DNA from: Butyricicoccus sp. Marseille-Q5471
GTDB lineage: Bacteria; Bacillota; Clostridia; Oscillospirales; Butyricicoccaceae
NCBI RefSeq assembly: GCF_951230135.1
Contig: NZ_CATNVC010000003.1
Coordinates: 124,001 to 188,000 of the forward strand
DNA length: 64,000 nucleotides
Direction: 5' to 3'
The notes below the pieces were generated by a model. That model worked only from the letters and a program-made list of their open reading frames with translations. It was not told where the DNA came from and did not search any database. Below, in pieces: positions 8,646 to 17,789 of the stretch (positions are counted from its first letter, which is position 1; each line of letters opens with the position of its first letter). The position numbers and the translations under genes were made by a program.

Positions 8646-8674
8646 TTGACAGTTTGACCAAAAGGCTTTACAAT
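8646..8674 (+). promoter_or_regulatory. rny promoter, with long leader to 8916
   Basis: TTGACA (8646-8651), 17 bp, TACAAT (8669-8674); a TATAAT at 8682-8687 is an alternative -10 lacking a spaced -35. The roughly 235-nt leader downstream holds no recognisable gene or terminator. RNase Y leaders can be targets of their own enzyme, but nothing in the sequence proves this. Confidence 0.6.
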
Positions 8675-8916
8675 TATCATATATAATACCTGTTGTGATA
8701 CAGCCGCATGGCCGAATGCGGTTTTTCAAGGGATTATACAAAACAATTCAAGCAGAATTTCTTTTTTACCCAAGGTAGAAGCTGGAATTACCGCCGCCGG
8801 CGCATTTCATTCGCACCGACGTTTTCGATACGTATGGACGCACTTCAGGCGTCATTTTCCCGTGTTCTGCCGGAAACTGTACCCAAAAAACAAAATTAGG
8901 AGGACACACCAAAACA

Positions 8917-10461
8917 ATGGGCAATATCATTATACCGCTGATTACCGGTATCGTGTGTCTCGTTGTGGGCGTTGTCATTGGCTTTCTGTACCGCAAGAGC
9001 GTTGCGGAAAAGGAAATCGGCTCTGCCGAAACGGAAGCGACACGCATCATCAACGAAGCCATTAAGGCCGGAGAAACCAAAAAACGCGAAGCCATTCTCG
9101 AAGCGAAGGATGAAATCCACAAGCAGCGCACCGAAGCCGACCGCGAGCTCAAGGAGCGCCGCAACGAGACCCAGCAGCTTGAACGCCGCCTGATTCAGCG
9201 CGAAGAAGCAATCGACAAAAAAAGTGATTCGCTCGACCGCAAGAACGAAGAGCTGTCCCGGCAGCTTGCCGCGACGCAGAAGGACAAGGAAGAATGTGAG
9301 CGCATCAAGGCCGAGCAGCTTGAAAAGCTTGAAGCCATTGCCAGCATGACCCGCGATGAAGCACGCGAGATGCTCGTAGCTTCCATCGAAAACGAGGCGA
9401 CGCACGACGCCGCCATCAAACTCCGCGAAATCAACCAACGTGTTAAGGATGAGAGCGAGCAGACCGCCCGCGAACTGATCTCCACCGCGATTCAGCGCTG
9501 CGCCGCAGACCATGTCGCCGAGGCGACCGTCTCCGTCGTGCCGCTGCCCAACGATGAAATGAAGGGTCGCATCATCGGCCGCGAGGGCCGCAACATTCGC
9601 ACCCTCGAAACGCTGACCGGCGTTGACCTGATCATAGACGACACCCCCGAAGCCATCACGCTTTCCTCGTTCGACCCCGTGCGCCGTGAAATCGCACGTC
9701 TGGCGCTCGAAAAGCTGATTGTCGACGGCCGTATTCATCCGGCTCGCATCGAGGAAATGGTCGAAAAGTCCCGCCGCGAGGTCGAGCAGATTATCAAGTC
9801 CGAAGGCGAACGCGCAACGTTTGAAACCGGCATCCACGGCGTGCATCCTGAGCTGATTAAGATTCTCGGCCGTCTGCGCTACCGCACCAGCTACGGCCAG
9901 AACGTGCTGATGCACTCGATTGAGGTTGCACACATCGCCGGCATGCTGGCAAGCGAGCTGGGACTCGATCCCACACCTGCCCGCCGCGCTGGTCTGCTGC
10001 ACGACATCGGCAAGGCAATTGACCACGAGGTTGAGGGCAGCCACGTTCAGATCGGCGTAGACCTCTGCAAGAAGTACAAGGAATCCCCCGCAATTATCCA
10101 CGCGGTTGAAGCGCACCACGGCGACGTGGAAGCCAAGACCGTCATCGCTTGCCTCGTGCAGGCGGCGGATGCCATTTCGGCAGCCCGTCCCGGCGCACGC
10201 CGCGAGAATGTGGAAAACTATATCAAGCGTCTGGAGCGTCTGGAAGGCATCGCCAACGAGACCCCCGGCGTCACCGGCTCGTATGCCATTCAGGCCGGCC
10301 GCGAGATTCGCATCATCATCAACCCCGACAAGATTTCGGACGATGCCATGGTGCTGCTCGCCCGCGATGTGGCCAAGAAAATCGAGGAAGAGCTCGACTA
10401 TCCCGGTCAGATTAAGGTCAACATGGTGCGCGAAACCCGCGCCATCGAGTACGCAAAGTAA
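8917..10461 (+). CDS. rny: Ribonuclease Y
   Basis: A 514-residue RNase Y, the membrane-anchored endonuclease that starts mRNA decay in many Firmicutes. One N-terminal transmembrane segment covers residues 4-24. A long charged coiled coil follows to about residue 205, then a KH domain ([15 protein letters not shown] near 212-226). The HD phosphohydrolase domain has [10 protein letters not shown] near 332 and [12 protein letters not shown] near 361. Length and order match the family. AGGAGG precedes the ATG by 13 nt, slightly long. It has its own promoter and a strong terminator, so it is monocistronic. Confidence 0.98.
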   Translation: MGNIIIPLITGIVCLVVGVVIGFLYRKSVAEKEIGSAETEATRIINEAIKAGETKKREAILEAKDEIHKQRTEADRELKERRNETQQLERRLIQREEAIDKKSDSLDRKNEELSRQLAATQKDKEECERIKAEQLEKLEAIASMTRDEAREMLVASIENEATHDAAIKLREINQRVKDESEQTARELISTAIQRCAADHVAEATVSVVPLPNDEMKGRIIGREGRNIRTLETLTGVDLIIDDTPEAITLSSFDPVRREIARLALEKLIVDGRIHPARIEEMVEKSRREVEQIIKSEGERATFETGIHGVHPELIKILGRLRYRTSYGQNVLMHSIEVAHIAGMLASELGLDPTPARRAGLLHDIGKAIDHEVEGSHVQIGVDLCKKYKESPAIIHAVEAHHGDVEAKTVIACLVQAADAISAARPGARRENVENYIKRLERLEGIANETPGVTGSYAIQAGREIRIIINPDKISDDAMVLLARDVAKKIEEELDYPGQIKVNMVRETRAIEYAK

Positions 10462-10470
10462 CAAACAAAA

Positions 10471-10496
10471 GCCTGCGCTTCGGCGCAGGCTTTTTT
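10471..10496 (+). terminator. rny terminator
   Basis: GCCTGCGC-TTCG-GCGCAGGC followed by six T. Textbook intrinsic terminator. Confidence 0.92.
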
Positions 10497-10518
10497 GCAT
10501 GCCAACATGGAGCGTTAT

Positions 10519-10555
10519 AAAAAAGGAGAAGGAACCGCGATTCCTTCTCTTTTTT
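10519..10555 (-). terminator. Terminator of the DUF4349 gene
   Basis: On the minus strand AGAAGGAA / TTCCTTCT arms with A/T tracts on both sides form a terminator just after the stop at 10566; possibly bidirectional. Confidence 0.7.
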
Positions 10556-10565
10556 ATGCCTACAC

Positions 10566-11474
10566 TCACTTTTCGTCCGTGTTCTTTTGCTGAAGCGCCG
10601 CATCCTGCTCCGCCTGCTTGCGGCGGCGGTACTTCAAAATCTGCCATGCTGCGGCACCCGCGCCGCCCAACACCAGCAGCAGCGGCCAAATTGTGACCAC
10701 CGTCAGCACCAATCCGCGGCAGAATGCCGTCAGGCCGTTCAGGCCGCTTGCGGCTGCCTGCCGCACCTGTGCGCCAAAACTATTGCCTTCCGCTGTCGCG
10801 CTCAGCGCCTGTACTTCGCGCACGGAAAGCTGCACCGTTGCAAAGTCTACCAGACTGTCATAGCTGCGCAGCTGTCCGGTCAGGCTTTCGATTTGGTATT
10901 CGGTATCGCTCAGCGCGGTTTCGAGCGAAATGATATCCTCCATCGTGGCGGCCTTGTCGAGCAAAGCGAGCAGGCGCTCATGCTTGGTTCGCAGCGTCGC
11001 CAGACGCGTCTCCACATCGGTGTATTGATCGGCGATGTCCTCGGCGGACTGACTCTTGCTGACCACGTGGCACTGTTCACCGACCGCGCTCAGAAATTCT
11101 TCAAACTTCGCTTGCGGCACACGCACGGTGTAGTCGGCATAGCGGTTTCCCACGTCTCCGCTGACACCGTTCTGCTCGAAATAGCCTCCGTACTGCGCGG
11201 TTAGGGTATCGATGCTCTCACTCGTTTTGGTAAACTCCTGTGATTCCAGCATGAGCTCTGCCCGCAGAATCAGCTTCGCGTTGGCACGCACCGCAGACAA
11301 CGCGCCGTTCGTGCCGGATGCCGCGTCCTGCTTGGCGGTTTCCGTCCAGCCGGTGTCTGCGCTTGATGCAGCAGAATCGGCCACTTCCATCGGACTTCCG
11401 CCGCTTGACCCGCAAGCAGTGGCTGCAATCAGCAAAATCAGCGTCATTGCCAGACATAATAGACGTTTTTTCAT
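10566..11474 (-). CDS. DUF4349-domain lipoprotein
   Basis: A 302-residue protein with a lipoprotein signal peptide (lipobox ATAC, Cys near residue 21). A Ser/Ala-rich linker is followed by a DUF4349 domain (RAELMLESQEF, VPQAKFEEFLSAVGE, YTDVETRLATLRTKHERLL) containing a coiled-coil stretch. A transmembrane helix near residues 250-280 and a basic tail KYRRRKQAEQ complete it. It is thus lipid-anchored outside and also membrane-spanning near the C-terminus. The function of the family is not established. AGGGG lies before the ATG. It stands alone between rny and the TauE pair. Confidence 0.82.
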   Translation of the reverse strand: MKKRLLCLAMTLILLIAATACGSSGGSPMEVADSAASSADTGWTETAKQDAASGTNGALSAVRANAKLILRAELMLESQEFTKTSESIDTLTAQYGGYFEQNGVSGDVGNRYADYTVRVPQAKFEEFLSAVGEQCHVVSKSQSAEDIADQYTDVETRLATLRTKHERLLALLDKAATMEDIISLETALSDTEYQIESLTGQLRSYDSLVDFATVQLSVREVQALSATAEGNSFGAQVRQAAASGLNGLTAFCRGLVLTVVTIWPLLLVLGGAGAAAWQILKYRRRKQAEQDAALQQKNTDEK

Positions 11475-11538
11475 CTCAATACACCCCTTCTCTGTTTATT
11501 TGGTATTTATTGAGACGAATGCATCCGATAAAAGTTCC

Positions 11539-11895
11539 TTAATTTTTCCTTTTTGTAAACAATTCCTTGCAGCCGATATAAAGCAGCAGCACGCCGAACA
11601 GCCGACGCAGCCAGCTGACATTCATGCCCGCCGCGCCGATTGCCGCGAGAATCGAGGTCGGCACGCCTGCCGCGACGCTCCATTTGACCGCGTTCCACTC
11701 CACCAGTTGGTTTTTGATGTGCGAAACGAGCGCCGCCGGTGCGCACGCAATGAAATACAGCAGATTGATGCCGCCCGCGCGGTACTGGCTCACGCCTGCG
11801 AACATGGTCAAATACAGCAGCAGCAGCGAGCCGCCGCCCACGCCGAAGCCGGACAAAATGCCGGTTGCCAGACCAATTAAAATCGCCCAAATCAC
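11539..11895 (-). CDS. TauE/SafE-family half transporter, second gene
   Basis: A 118-residue membrane protein with about four hydrophobic segments, starting IWAILIGLATGILSGFGVGGGS and ending LLYIGCKELF. It is homologous to one half of the usual 240-260-residue TauE/SafE permease (sulfite, sulfonate or other anion export; substrate not readable). The start is GTG at 11895, whose GTGA overlaps the stop of the preceding half gene by 4 nt, which implies translational coupling; an upstream ATG at 12030 lies inside the neighbour. The pair probably forms a heterodimer replacing the fused two-repeat protein. Confidence 0.78.
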   Translation of the reverse strand: MIWAILIGLATGILSGFGVGGGSLLLLYLTMFAGVSQYRAGGINLLYFIACAPAALVSHIKNQLVEWNAVKWSVAAGVPTSILAAIGAAGMNVSWLRRLFGVLLLYIGCKELFTKRKN

Positions 11896-12251
11896 AGCAG
11901 CAGCACCGCCCTCACGCCGCCATAGAGAATCAGCGCGCCGAAAATGCGGCGCAGCCACGTCATATCGATGCGTTTGAAGATGCGTCCGGCAATCAGGCCG
12001 CCAATCGCACCGCCGATGAGATAGGGCCACGCGATGGAAAAGTCAATCCCGCCGCGCATCCAGTAAATGATGGCCGAAACAATGGACAGCGGCAGAATCA
12101 CCGCGACCGAGGTGGCAAACGCGCGGCGCTGCTCAAGACCCGTCCACGCGGCCAGCATGGGCACGAGAAACAGGCCGCCGCCCGCTCCGAAAAAGCCGTT
12201 TGCCGCCCCGGCCAGTGCGCCGATCACGGCATATTTGGCTGAATTAGACAT
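11892..12251 (-). CDS. TauE/SafE-family half transporter, first gene
   Basis: A 119-residue half-length TauE/SafE membrane protein. It carries the Gly-rich repeat AALAGAANGFFGAGGG-like start (GALAGAANGFFGAGGGLFLVP) shared with the next gene and ends RIFGALILYGGVRAVLLL, with about four transmembrane helices. GGAGGGG lies 8-9 nt before the ATG and is part of the secA terminator stem, so translation may be masked when that hairpin forms. It follows secA by 52 nt on the same strand. The four-base overlap with the second half gene suggests equal production of the two chains. Confidence 0.8.
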   Translation of the reverse strand: MSNSAKYAVIGALAGAANGFFGAGGGLFLVPMLAAWTGLEQRRAFATSVAVILPLSIVSAIIYWMRGGIDFSIAWPYLIGGAIGGLIAGRIFKRIDMTWLRRIFGALILYGGVRAVLLL

Positions 12252-12293
12252 AAAAAAATCCCCTCCCGGTCTATTTTTCCGCGAGAGGGGAAT
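12252..12293 (-). terminator. secA terminator overlapping the SD of the TauE pair
   Basis: On the minus strand TCCCCTC (12285-12291) pairs with GAGGGGA (12259-12265), followed by seven T. The 3' arm GGAGGGG is also the ribosome-binding site of the gene starting at 12251. Confidence 0.72.
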
Positions 12294-12303
12294 CTTTATG
12301 CAG

Positions 12304-15054
12304 TTATTGCTGCGGGTTCTTCAGATAGCAGCACTTTTTGTACTTCTTGCCGCTGCCGCACGGGCAGGGATCGTTCATGCCGATCTTCTTGCCGGCGCGC
12401 ACCGGTTCCTTGACCGTCGTGCCGTCGGACGCGCTTGCAGTTGCCGTCTCCTTGGCGACCTGCTCCCGCTTCGGCTCCTCACGCGTGCGAACCTGCGCCA
12501 GGAAAATCATGCGCACGGTGTCCTCGCGAATCGAGTCAATCATCGCATCGAACATATCAAAGCCCTCGCGCTTGTACTCGACAACCGGATCGTGCTGACC
12601 GTACGCACGCAGGCCGATGCCGTTTCGCAGCTCGGTCATTGCGTCGATATGATCCATCCATTTGGTGTCAACGTTCTTAAGCAGCACAACGCGCTCCAGC
12701 TCGCGCATGATGGGCGCGGTGAGCAGCTGCTCCTTGATGTCGTACACCTTGTGCGCCTGGTCGGCCATGACGTTAATCAGCTTGTCAGCGGTCAGGTCAT
12801 CACACTCCTCGGGCGTGAACGTGCAGTCCTCGGGACGGAGGAACACGCCGATGAACGGACGCCGCGCCGCGTCGACCATTTCGGGGGTAATCAGATGGTT
12901 TTCGCCGATTGCCGCGTGCACGGAAGCCGCGATGGTCGCGTCAATCATGGAAACAATGTTATCCTTGATGTCCTTTCCCTCGAGCACCTGCAGGCGCTGC
13001 GAATAGATAGTCTGACGCTGGGTGTTGAGCACATCGTCATACTCCAGCACGTGCTTACGGGTGGCAAAGTTGCGGGACTCAATCTTCTTCTGAGCGTTCT
13101 CAATCGCGCCGGACAGAATCTTCTGGTCGATCGGCTCGTCTTCCTCGATGCCGAGCGTGTCCATCATGTTCTGAATGCGCTCCGAACCGAACAGACGCAT
13201 CAAATCGTCTTCCAGCGAAATATAGAACGAGGATTCACCGGGGTCGCCCTGACGGCCGGCACGGCCGCGCAGCTGATTGTCGATACGGCGGGACTCGTGA
13301 CGCTCGGTGCCCAGAATATACAGGCCGCCGGCCGCGCGCACCTGCTCGGCCGCTTCGTCGGTTTGCTTCTTATACTTGCGGTACAGCTCCTCGAACTTCT
13401 CGCGGATGGCGAGGATTTCGAGGTTTTCGGTCTCGGCATGGCCGTTGGCCTCGGCCAGCAGCTCGGGCGTGTATTCGCCGCGGCGCAGCTCGTCGAGCGC
13501 CATGGTTTCGGCGTTGCCGCCGAGCATGATATCGGTACCACGGCCTGCCATGTTGGTCGCAATCGTGACCGCGCCCGGCTTGCCTGCCTGCGCGACGATG
13601 TCAGCCTCACGCTCATGGTACTTTGCATTCAGCACGGTATGCTTGATGCCCTTTTTCTTCAGGATTGCACCCAGTTCCTCGGATTTTTCAATCGAAACCG
13701 TACCGACCAGAATCGGCTGCCCCTTGGCGTGGCATTCCTCAACACGGGCAATAATCGCCTTGACCTTGCCGCTTTCGTTCTTGTACACCGCATCGGGATT
13801 GTCCTGACGCAGAATGGGCTTGTTGGTCGGAATTTCGATGACGTCGAGCTTGTAGGTGTGGCGGAACTCCTCCTCCTCGGTCAGCGCGGTACCGGTCATG
13901 CCGGACAGCTTGCCGTACAGGCGGAAGTAGTTCTGGAAGGTGATGGTCGCAAGGGTCTTGGACTCGTGCTCGACCTTAACGCCTTCCTTGGCCTCGATGG
14001 CCTGATGCAGACCCTCGTTATAGCGGCGGCCGAACATCAGACGGCCGGTAAACTCGTCGACAATGATAACCTGTCCGTCGCGCACGACATAGTCCACGTC
14101 GCGCTGCATGACACCGCGCGCCTTGATTGCCTGATTGATGTGGTGCTGCAGCGTGGTATTCTCGGGATCTGACAGATTTTCGACCTTGAACGCGGCCTCG
14201 GCCTTGGCCTGTCCGTGCGGGGTGAGCGTAGCGGTGCGGGCCTTTTCATCGACGATGTAGTCCGCGTCGATGTCGTCCTGCTCCTCCTTTGCGTCAATCT
14301 CCTTGACGCGAAGCTGCTTAAGACCCGACGCAAAGCGGTCGGCCAGCTGATAGAGCGCCGAGGACTGCTCGCCCTGACCCGAAATAATCAGCGGGGTACG
14401 CGCCTCGTCAATGAGGATGGAGTCAACCTCGTCGACCACGGCGAAGGCGTGGCCGCGCTGCACCATCGCCTGCTTGTAGATGGCCATATTGTCGCGCAGA
14501 TAGTCAAAACCGAATTCGTTGTTGGTGCCGTAGGTGATATCGGCATCGTACATCGCCTTGCGCAGCTGCGGCTGCACATCGTGGACAATCAGACCGACGG
14601 TCAGGCCGAGGAAACGGTAGACCTTGCCCATCCACTCAGAGTCACGCTTGGCCAGATAATCGTTGACTGTGACAATGTGCACACCCTTGCCGGTCAGTGC
14701 GTTTAAGTAGGTCGGCAGGGTTGCCACGAGCGTCTTGCCTTCACCGGTTTTCATTTCGGCGATGCGCCCCTGGTGCAGCACGATACCGCCGATAATCTGC
14801 ACGCGGTAATGCCGCATGCCGAGCACACGGTCGGCCGCCTCGCGCATGGTGGCAAACGCCTCGGGCAGCAAATCGTCAAGCGTTTCGCCGTTCTGATAGC
14901 GTTCCTTAAATTCGGCGGTCTTGCCGCGCAGTTCGTCGTCAGACAGGGCGCGGAACTTGTCCTCGAGCGCCTCTACCTTATCCGCAATCGGATAAATCTT
15001 TTTCAGCTCATGGCTCGAGTGCGTGCCGAAGAGCTTTGTCAGAAAATTAGCCAT
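12304..15054 (-). CDS. secA: Preprotein translocase ATPase SecA
   Basis: A 916-residue SecA, the cytosolic motor that pushes preproteins through SecYEG. Walker A TGEGKT lies near residues 103-108, the [19 protein letters not shown] motif near 207, then GMTGTA and the second helicase motor with GRAGRQGD. The C-terminus has the zinc-binding SEC-C motif [13 protein letters not shown], used for SecB or ribosome contact. The length agrees with clostridial SecA. It is transcribed away from the cation antiporter and prfB; in Bacillus secA directly precedes prfB, so the neighbourhood is partly preserved. Confidence 0.98.
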   Translation of the reverse strand: MANFLTKLFGTHSSHELKKIYPIADKVEALEDKFRALSDDELRGKTAEFKERYQNGETLDDLLPEAFATMREAADRVLGMRHYRVQIIGGIVLHQGRIAEMKTGEGKTLVATLPTYLNALTGKGVHIVTVNDYLAKRDSEWMGKVYRFLGLTVGLIVHDVQPQLRKAMYDADITYGTNNEFGFDYLRDNMAIYKQAMVQRGHAFAVVDEVDSILIDEARTPLIISGQGEQSSALYQLADRFASGLKQLRVKEIDAKEEQDDIDADYIVDEKARTATLTPHGQAKAEAAFKVENLSDPENTTLQHHINQAIKARGVMQRDVDYVVRDGQVIIVDEFTGRLMFGRRYNEGLHQAIEAKEGVKVEHESKTLATITFQNYFRLYGKLSGMTGTALTEEEEFRHTYKLDVIEIPTNKPILRQDNPDAVYKNESGKVKAIIARVEECHAKGQPILVGTVSIEKSEELGAILKKKGIKHTVLNAKYHEREADIVAQAGKPGAVTIATNMAGRGTDIMLGGNAETMALDELRRGEYTPELLAEANGHAETENLEILAIREKFEELYRKYKKQTDEAAEQVRAAGGLYILGTERHESRRIDNQLRGRAGRQGDPGESSFYISLEDDLMRLFGSERIQNMMDTLGIEEDEPIDQKILSGAIENAQKKIESRNFATRKHVLEYDDVLNTQRQTIYSQRLQVLEGKDIKDNIVSMIDATIAASVHAAIGENHLITPEMVDAARRPFIGVFLRPEDCTFTPEECDDLTADKLINVMADQAHKVYDIKEQLLTAPIMRELERVVLLKNVDTKWMDHIDAMTELRNGIGLRAYGQHDPVVEYKREGFDMFDAMIDSIREDTVRMIFLAQVRTREEPKREQVAKETATASASDGTTVKEPVRAGKKIGMNDPCPCGSGKKYKKCCYLKNPQQ

Positions 15055-15109
15055 TTTCGTAGATCAGCCTTTCAAGAAGGAAGCCATACGCTCCTTATTT
15101 TATCAGCTT

Positions 15110-15138
15110 ATTATATCACAGCTGTGTGCGCAAAGAAA
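15110..15138 (-). promoter_or_regulatory. Putative secA promoter
   Basis: On the minus strand an extended -10, TGATATAAT (hexamer at 15110-15115), with a weak TTTCTT 17 bp upstream. Confidence 0.45.
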
Positions 15139-15163
15139 CAAATTTTTTGTGAACGCCGTGCCG

Positions 15164-16099
15164 TCAGCGGCAAATCAGATAAGCCGTATAGGCAACATAG
15201 GTCAGCGCCATCACCGCGCCCACCGGACGGGACAGCGTGCCCTTGCGTGCCGGCAAATAGAACAGCAGGCTGACCACGAGCAGAATCGCACCGTCAATCA
15301 CAGCGGTCGGCAGCACAGAAATCGGTGAAATGACCGCCGAAACGCCCAGAATGAGCAGAATATTAAACAGATTCGACCCGATAACATTGCCCATTGCGAT
15401 ATCGTTCTGTCCGCGGCGCGCCGCCACGAGCGAGGTTACCAATTCGGGCAGCGAGGTGCCGATTGCAACGATGGTTAGGCCAATCAGCGTTTCCGACAGG
15501 CCGAACATCCGGGCGATGCCGGTCGCGCCGTTTACCGCAAGCTGACCGCCAAGGATAATGGCTGCCAGCCCGATCACAATGTTCACCGCAATCAACGAGG
15601 GTTTCATCTGCACCTCGTTCTCGTCCTTCTGTGCGAGGAGCGCGGCGCGGTTTTGCAGCGCGGGGCGCAGCTGCAGCACCATCAGACCGGCAAACAGCGC
15701 AAGCAGCACCAGTCCTTCCAGACGCGAAATATCGCCGTTCCACGCAACCATAGCGGTCAAAATGGCGGCGGCAGCCATGGAAAGCGGCCAGTCGCGACGC
15801 AGAATGTCCCTATCGAGCGCGAGCGGACACAGCACCGCCGACAGACCCGCGACGACAAGCAGATTGAAAATGTTCGAGCCGACCACGTTACCGACCGCGA
15901 TTTCGTTCGCGCCGCTCATTGCAGCCGTCACGCTGACCGCGAGCTCAGGCGCCGAGGTGCCGAAAGCGACCACGGTCAGACCGACGATGAGCGCGGGCAC
16001 GCCCAGTCTGCGCGCGGCCGCAGATGCGCCCGCGACAAATTTATCGGCGCCCACCACCAACAGCACAAAACCGACGATCAGGTAAACAAATGACATCAT
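15164..16099 (-). CDS. CaCA-family cation antiporter (YrbG-like)
   Basis: A 311-residue membrane protein of the Ca2+/cation antiporter superfamily. Two internal repeats each carry the ion-binding alpha motifs: AFGTSAPEL near 46-53 with GNVVGSNIFN near 70-79, and AIGTSLPEL with GNVIGSNLFN in the second half. About ten hydrophobic segments are present. The usual annotation is Ca2+/Na+ antiporter, but the yybP-ykoY Mn2+-sensing riboswitch in its leader suggests Mn2+ (or Ca2+) export. ATG 16099 has GGAG 9 nt upstream; ATG 16096 is a close alternative. It is monocistronic by context. Confidence 0.88.
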   Translation of the reverse strand: MMSFVYLIVGFVLLVVGADKFVAGASAAARRLGVPALIVGLTVVAFGTSAPELAVSVTAAMSGANEIAVGNVVGSNIFNLLVVAGLSAVLCPLALDRDILRRDWPLSMAAAAILTAMVAWNGDISRLEGLVLLALFAGLMVLQLRPALQNRAALLAQKDENEVQMKPSLIAVNIVIGLAAIILGGQLAVNGATGIARMFGLSETLIGLTIVAIGTSLPELVTSLVAARRGQNDIAMGNVIGSNLFNILLILGVSAVISPISVLPTAVIDGAILLVVSLLFYLPARKGTLSRPVGAVMALTYVAYTAYLICR

Positions 16100-16133
16100 A
16101 AGTAATATCTCCTTTTCCCTCGTTTCATGCAAT

Positions 16134-16262
16134 AAAAAAAGACTTTTCTTGCATGACAAAATGCAACAAAAGTCTCGCTACTTGCGAAGCGGGCCGGTTC
16201 GGGCATCCCGAACGTACTGACGACCGCGCTTCACGCACGGTGCGTGAGCTACTCCCCTTTAT
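16134..16262 (-). promoter_or_regulatory. yybP-ykoY (Mn2+) riboswitch with intrinsic terminator
   Basis: Reading the minus strand from 16262: AAAGGGGAGTAGC, a GCACG/CGTGC hairpin, then GTCGTCAGTACG, a hairpin closed by GTTCGGG / CCCGAAC, CCGG, and GAGACTTTT. These are the conserved blocks of the yybP-ykoY aptamer in the right order. The terminal GAGACTTTT can pair back to AAAGGGG (P1) or serve as the 5' arm of the following terminator (AGACTTTT..TTGCAT / ATGCAA..AAAAGTCT, seven T, 16134-16175). Metal-stabilised P1 would prevent termination, an ON switch for the antiporter gene, as known for this class. Confidence 0.9.
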
Positions 16263-16270
16263 CTCTCCTT

Positions 16271-16299
16271 AATATATGCATCTTTGCACAGTTTGTCAA
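16271..16299 (-). promoter_or_regulatory. Promoter of the riboswitch-antiporter transcript
   Basis: On the minus strand TTGACA (16294-16299), 17 bp, TATATT (16271-16276), directly upstream of the aptamer. Confidence 0.8.
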
Positions 16300-16317
16300 G
16301 CAAAAACCGAAATTTTC

Positions 16318-16346
16318 TTTACAACGCGCCGTTTTTTGTCTATACT
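16318..16346 (+). promoter_or_regulatory. prfB promoter
   Basis: TTTACA (16318-16323), 17 bp, TATACT (16341-16346), divergent from the antiporter promoter. Confidence 0.65.
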
Positions 16347-16387
16347 ATAAGGTACTGAAAAATTTGTATCTGTGAAGGAGCATGTAC

Positions 16388-17512
16388 ATGCTGCAATTTG
16401 AGGAATACAAGGTCAAACTGACCAATATCAAACCGGATTTGGATGAACTGCGCGGCAACCTCGGTCTGGAACAGGCCGCACGCGAGGTCAGCGAGCTGGA
16501 AATGAAGTCGTCGCAGCCCGGCTTTTGGGACGATCCCGAGTCGAGCCAGAAGGTCGTATCCCGTATGGGTGCGCTGCGCGGCAAAATCGAATCCTTTAAC
16601 AAGCTGGAAACCTCGTGGGAGGATTTGATGACCATCTGCGAAATGGCCATCGAAGAGGGCGACGAGTCCATGCTCGAGGAGCTGGAAAGCGGCTACAAGG
16701 TGCTCGAAGAGGGCATCGCCGAACAGAAGCTGGGCACACTGCTGACCGGCGAGTACGATTCGCACAACGCGCTGATGTCGTTCCACGCGGGCGCGGGCGG
16801 CACCGAGGCGCAAGACTGGTGCGAGATGCTCTACCGCATGTACACCCGCTGGGCGGAGCGCCACGGTTTCACCTATAAAATCATGGACTATCAGGACGGC
16901 GACGAGGCCGGCTTAAAGAGTGCCGACATCCTCATTGAGGGCGAAAACGCCTACGGCTTCCTCAAGGGCGAGTCCGGCGTGCACCGTCTGGTGCGCATTT
17001 CGCCGTTTGACGCATCGGGCCGCCGCCACACCTCGTTCTCGGCCATCGAAGTCATTCCGGACATTCCGGACGACTCCACCGACTTTGAAATCAAGCCTGA
17101 CGATTACGAAATGCAGGTATTCCGCTCCTCCGGCGCGGGCGGTCAGCACATCAACAAGACCTCGTCCGCGGTGCGTCTGATTCACAAGGCGACCGGCATC
17201 GTCGTTTCGTGCCAAACCGAGCGAAGCCAGTTCCAGAACAAGGACAACTGTATGCGCATGCTGCGCTCCAAGCTGGTCGAAATCAAGGAACGCGAGCATC
17301 TCGATAAGATTTCCGACATCAAGGGCGACCAGAAGAAGATTGAATGGGGCAGCCAGATTCGCTCCTATGTCTTTATGCCCTATACCCTTGCCAAGGATAC
17401 GCGCACGGCATTTGAATCCGGCAATATCGATGCTGTCATGGACGGCGAGATCGACGGCTTCATCAACGCCTATCTGACCGCGCTTGCCACCGGCAACTGG
17501 GCAACCAAGTAA
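16388..17512 (+). CDS. prfB: Peptide chain release factor 2
   Basis: A 374-residue RF2, which reads UGA/UAA stop codons and triggers peptide release. The stop-recognition tripeptide SPF lies near residue 207 (RISPFDASGRRHTSF) and the hydrolysis motif GGQ near residue 252 (GAGGQHIN). ATG 16388 was chosen because GGAG is 7 nt upstream; ATG 16382 is only 1 nt from the SD. The reading frame runs straight through LRGNLGLEQ, where most RF2 genes have an in-frame UGA and programmed +1 frameshift, so the usual autoregulation is absent here. A strong terminator follows. Confidence 0.97.
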   Translation: MLQFEEYKVKLTNIKPDLDELRGNLGLEQAAREVSELEMKSSQPGFWDDPESSQKVVSRMGALRGKIESFNKLETSWEDLMTICEMAIEEGDESMLEELESGYKVLEEGIAEQKLGTLLTGEYDSHNALMSFHAGAGGTEAQDWCEMLYRMYTRWAERHGFTYKIMDYQDGDEAGLKSADILIEGENAYGFLKGESGVHRLVRISPFDASGRRHTSFSAIEVIPDIPDDSTDFEIKPDDYEMQVFRSSGAGGQHINKTSSAVRLIHKATGIVVSCQTERSQFQNKDNCMRMLRSKLVEIKEREHLDKISDIKGDQKKIEWGSQIRSYVFMPYTLAKDTRTAFESGNIDAVMDGEIDGFINAYLTALATGNWATK

Positions 17513-17518
17513 AAAGCG

Positions 17519-17547
17519 AAGGCGGTTCCCTTGGGAACCGCCTTTAT
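17519..17547 (+). terminator. prfB terminator (hairpin copy 1)
   Basis: AGGCGGTTCCC-TT-GGGAACCGCCT then TTATTT. A near-identical hairpin recurs at 17752-17784. Confidence 0.8.
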
Positions 17548-17789
17548 TTGGCCGTCGACAAGGTCGACAGCCTTCGTTTGAAACCACGCTTTCAAACGAT
17601 TGTTCCGGCTGCTGCGCGCGCCTTCGGGCACACTTGCAGTCGGTTTGTATCAAAAGCCAGGCGCATGTCCTGCCTTTTTATGTAAATTACAGCGATGCTG
17701 CAATTGGCTATTTAATATGCGCGACGGCGCGGAACATTCTGCGACAAGCCGGAAGGCGGTTCCCTTGGGGGAACCGCCTTTATTTATGT
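17548..17789. other. Noncoding segment bounded by two near-identical hairpins
   Basis: No convincing gene. It contains small inverted repeats: GTCGAC-AAG-GTCGAC near 17553, CGTTTGAAA / TTTCAAACG at 17574-17599, and AGGCGCATGTCCTGCCT near 17659. It ends with a second copy of the prfB terminator hairpin (GGCGGTTCCC..GGGAACCGCC, 17752-17784), which faces the lrp gene end. Confidence 0.5.
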
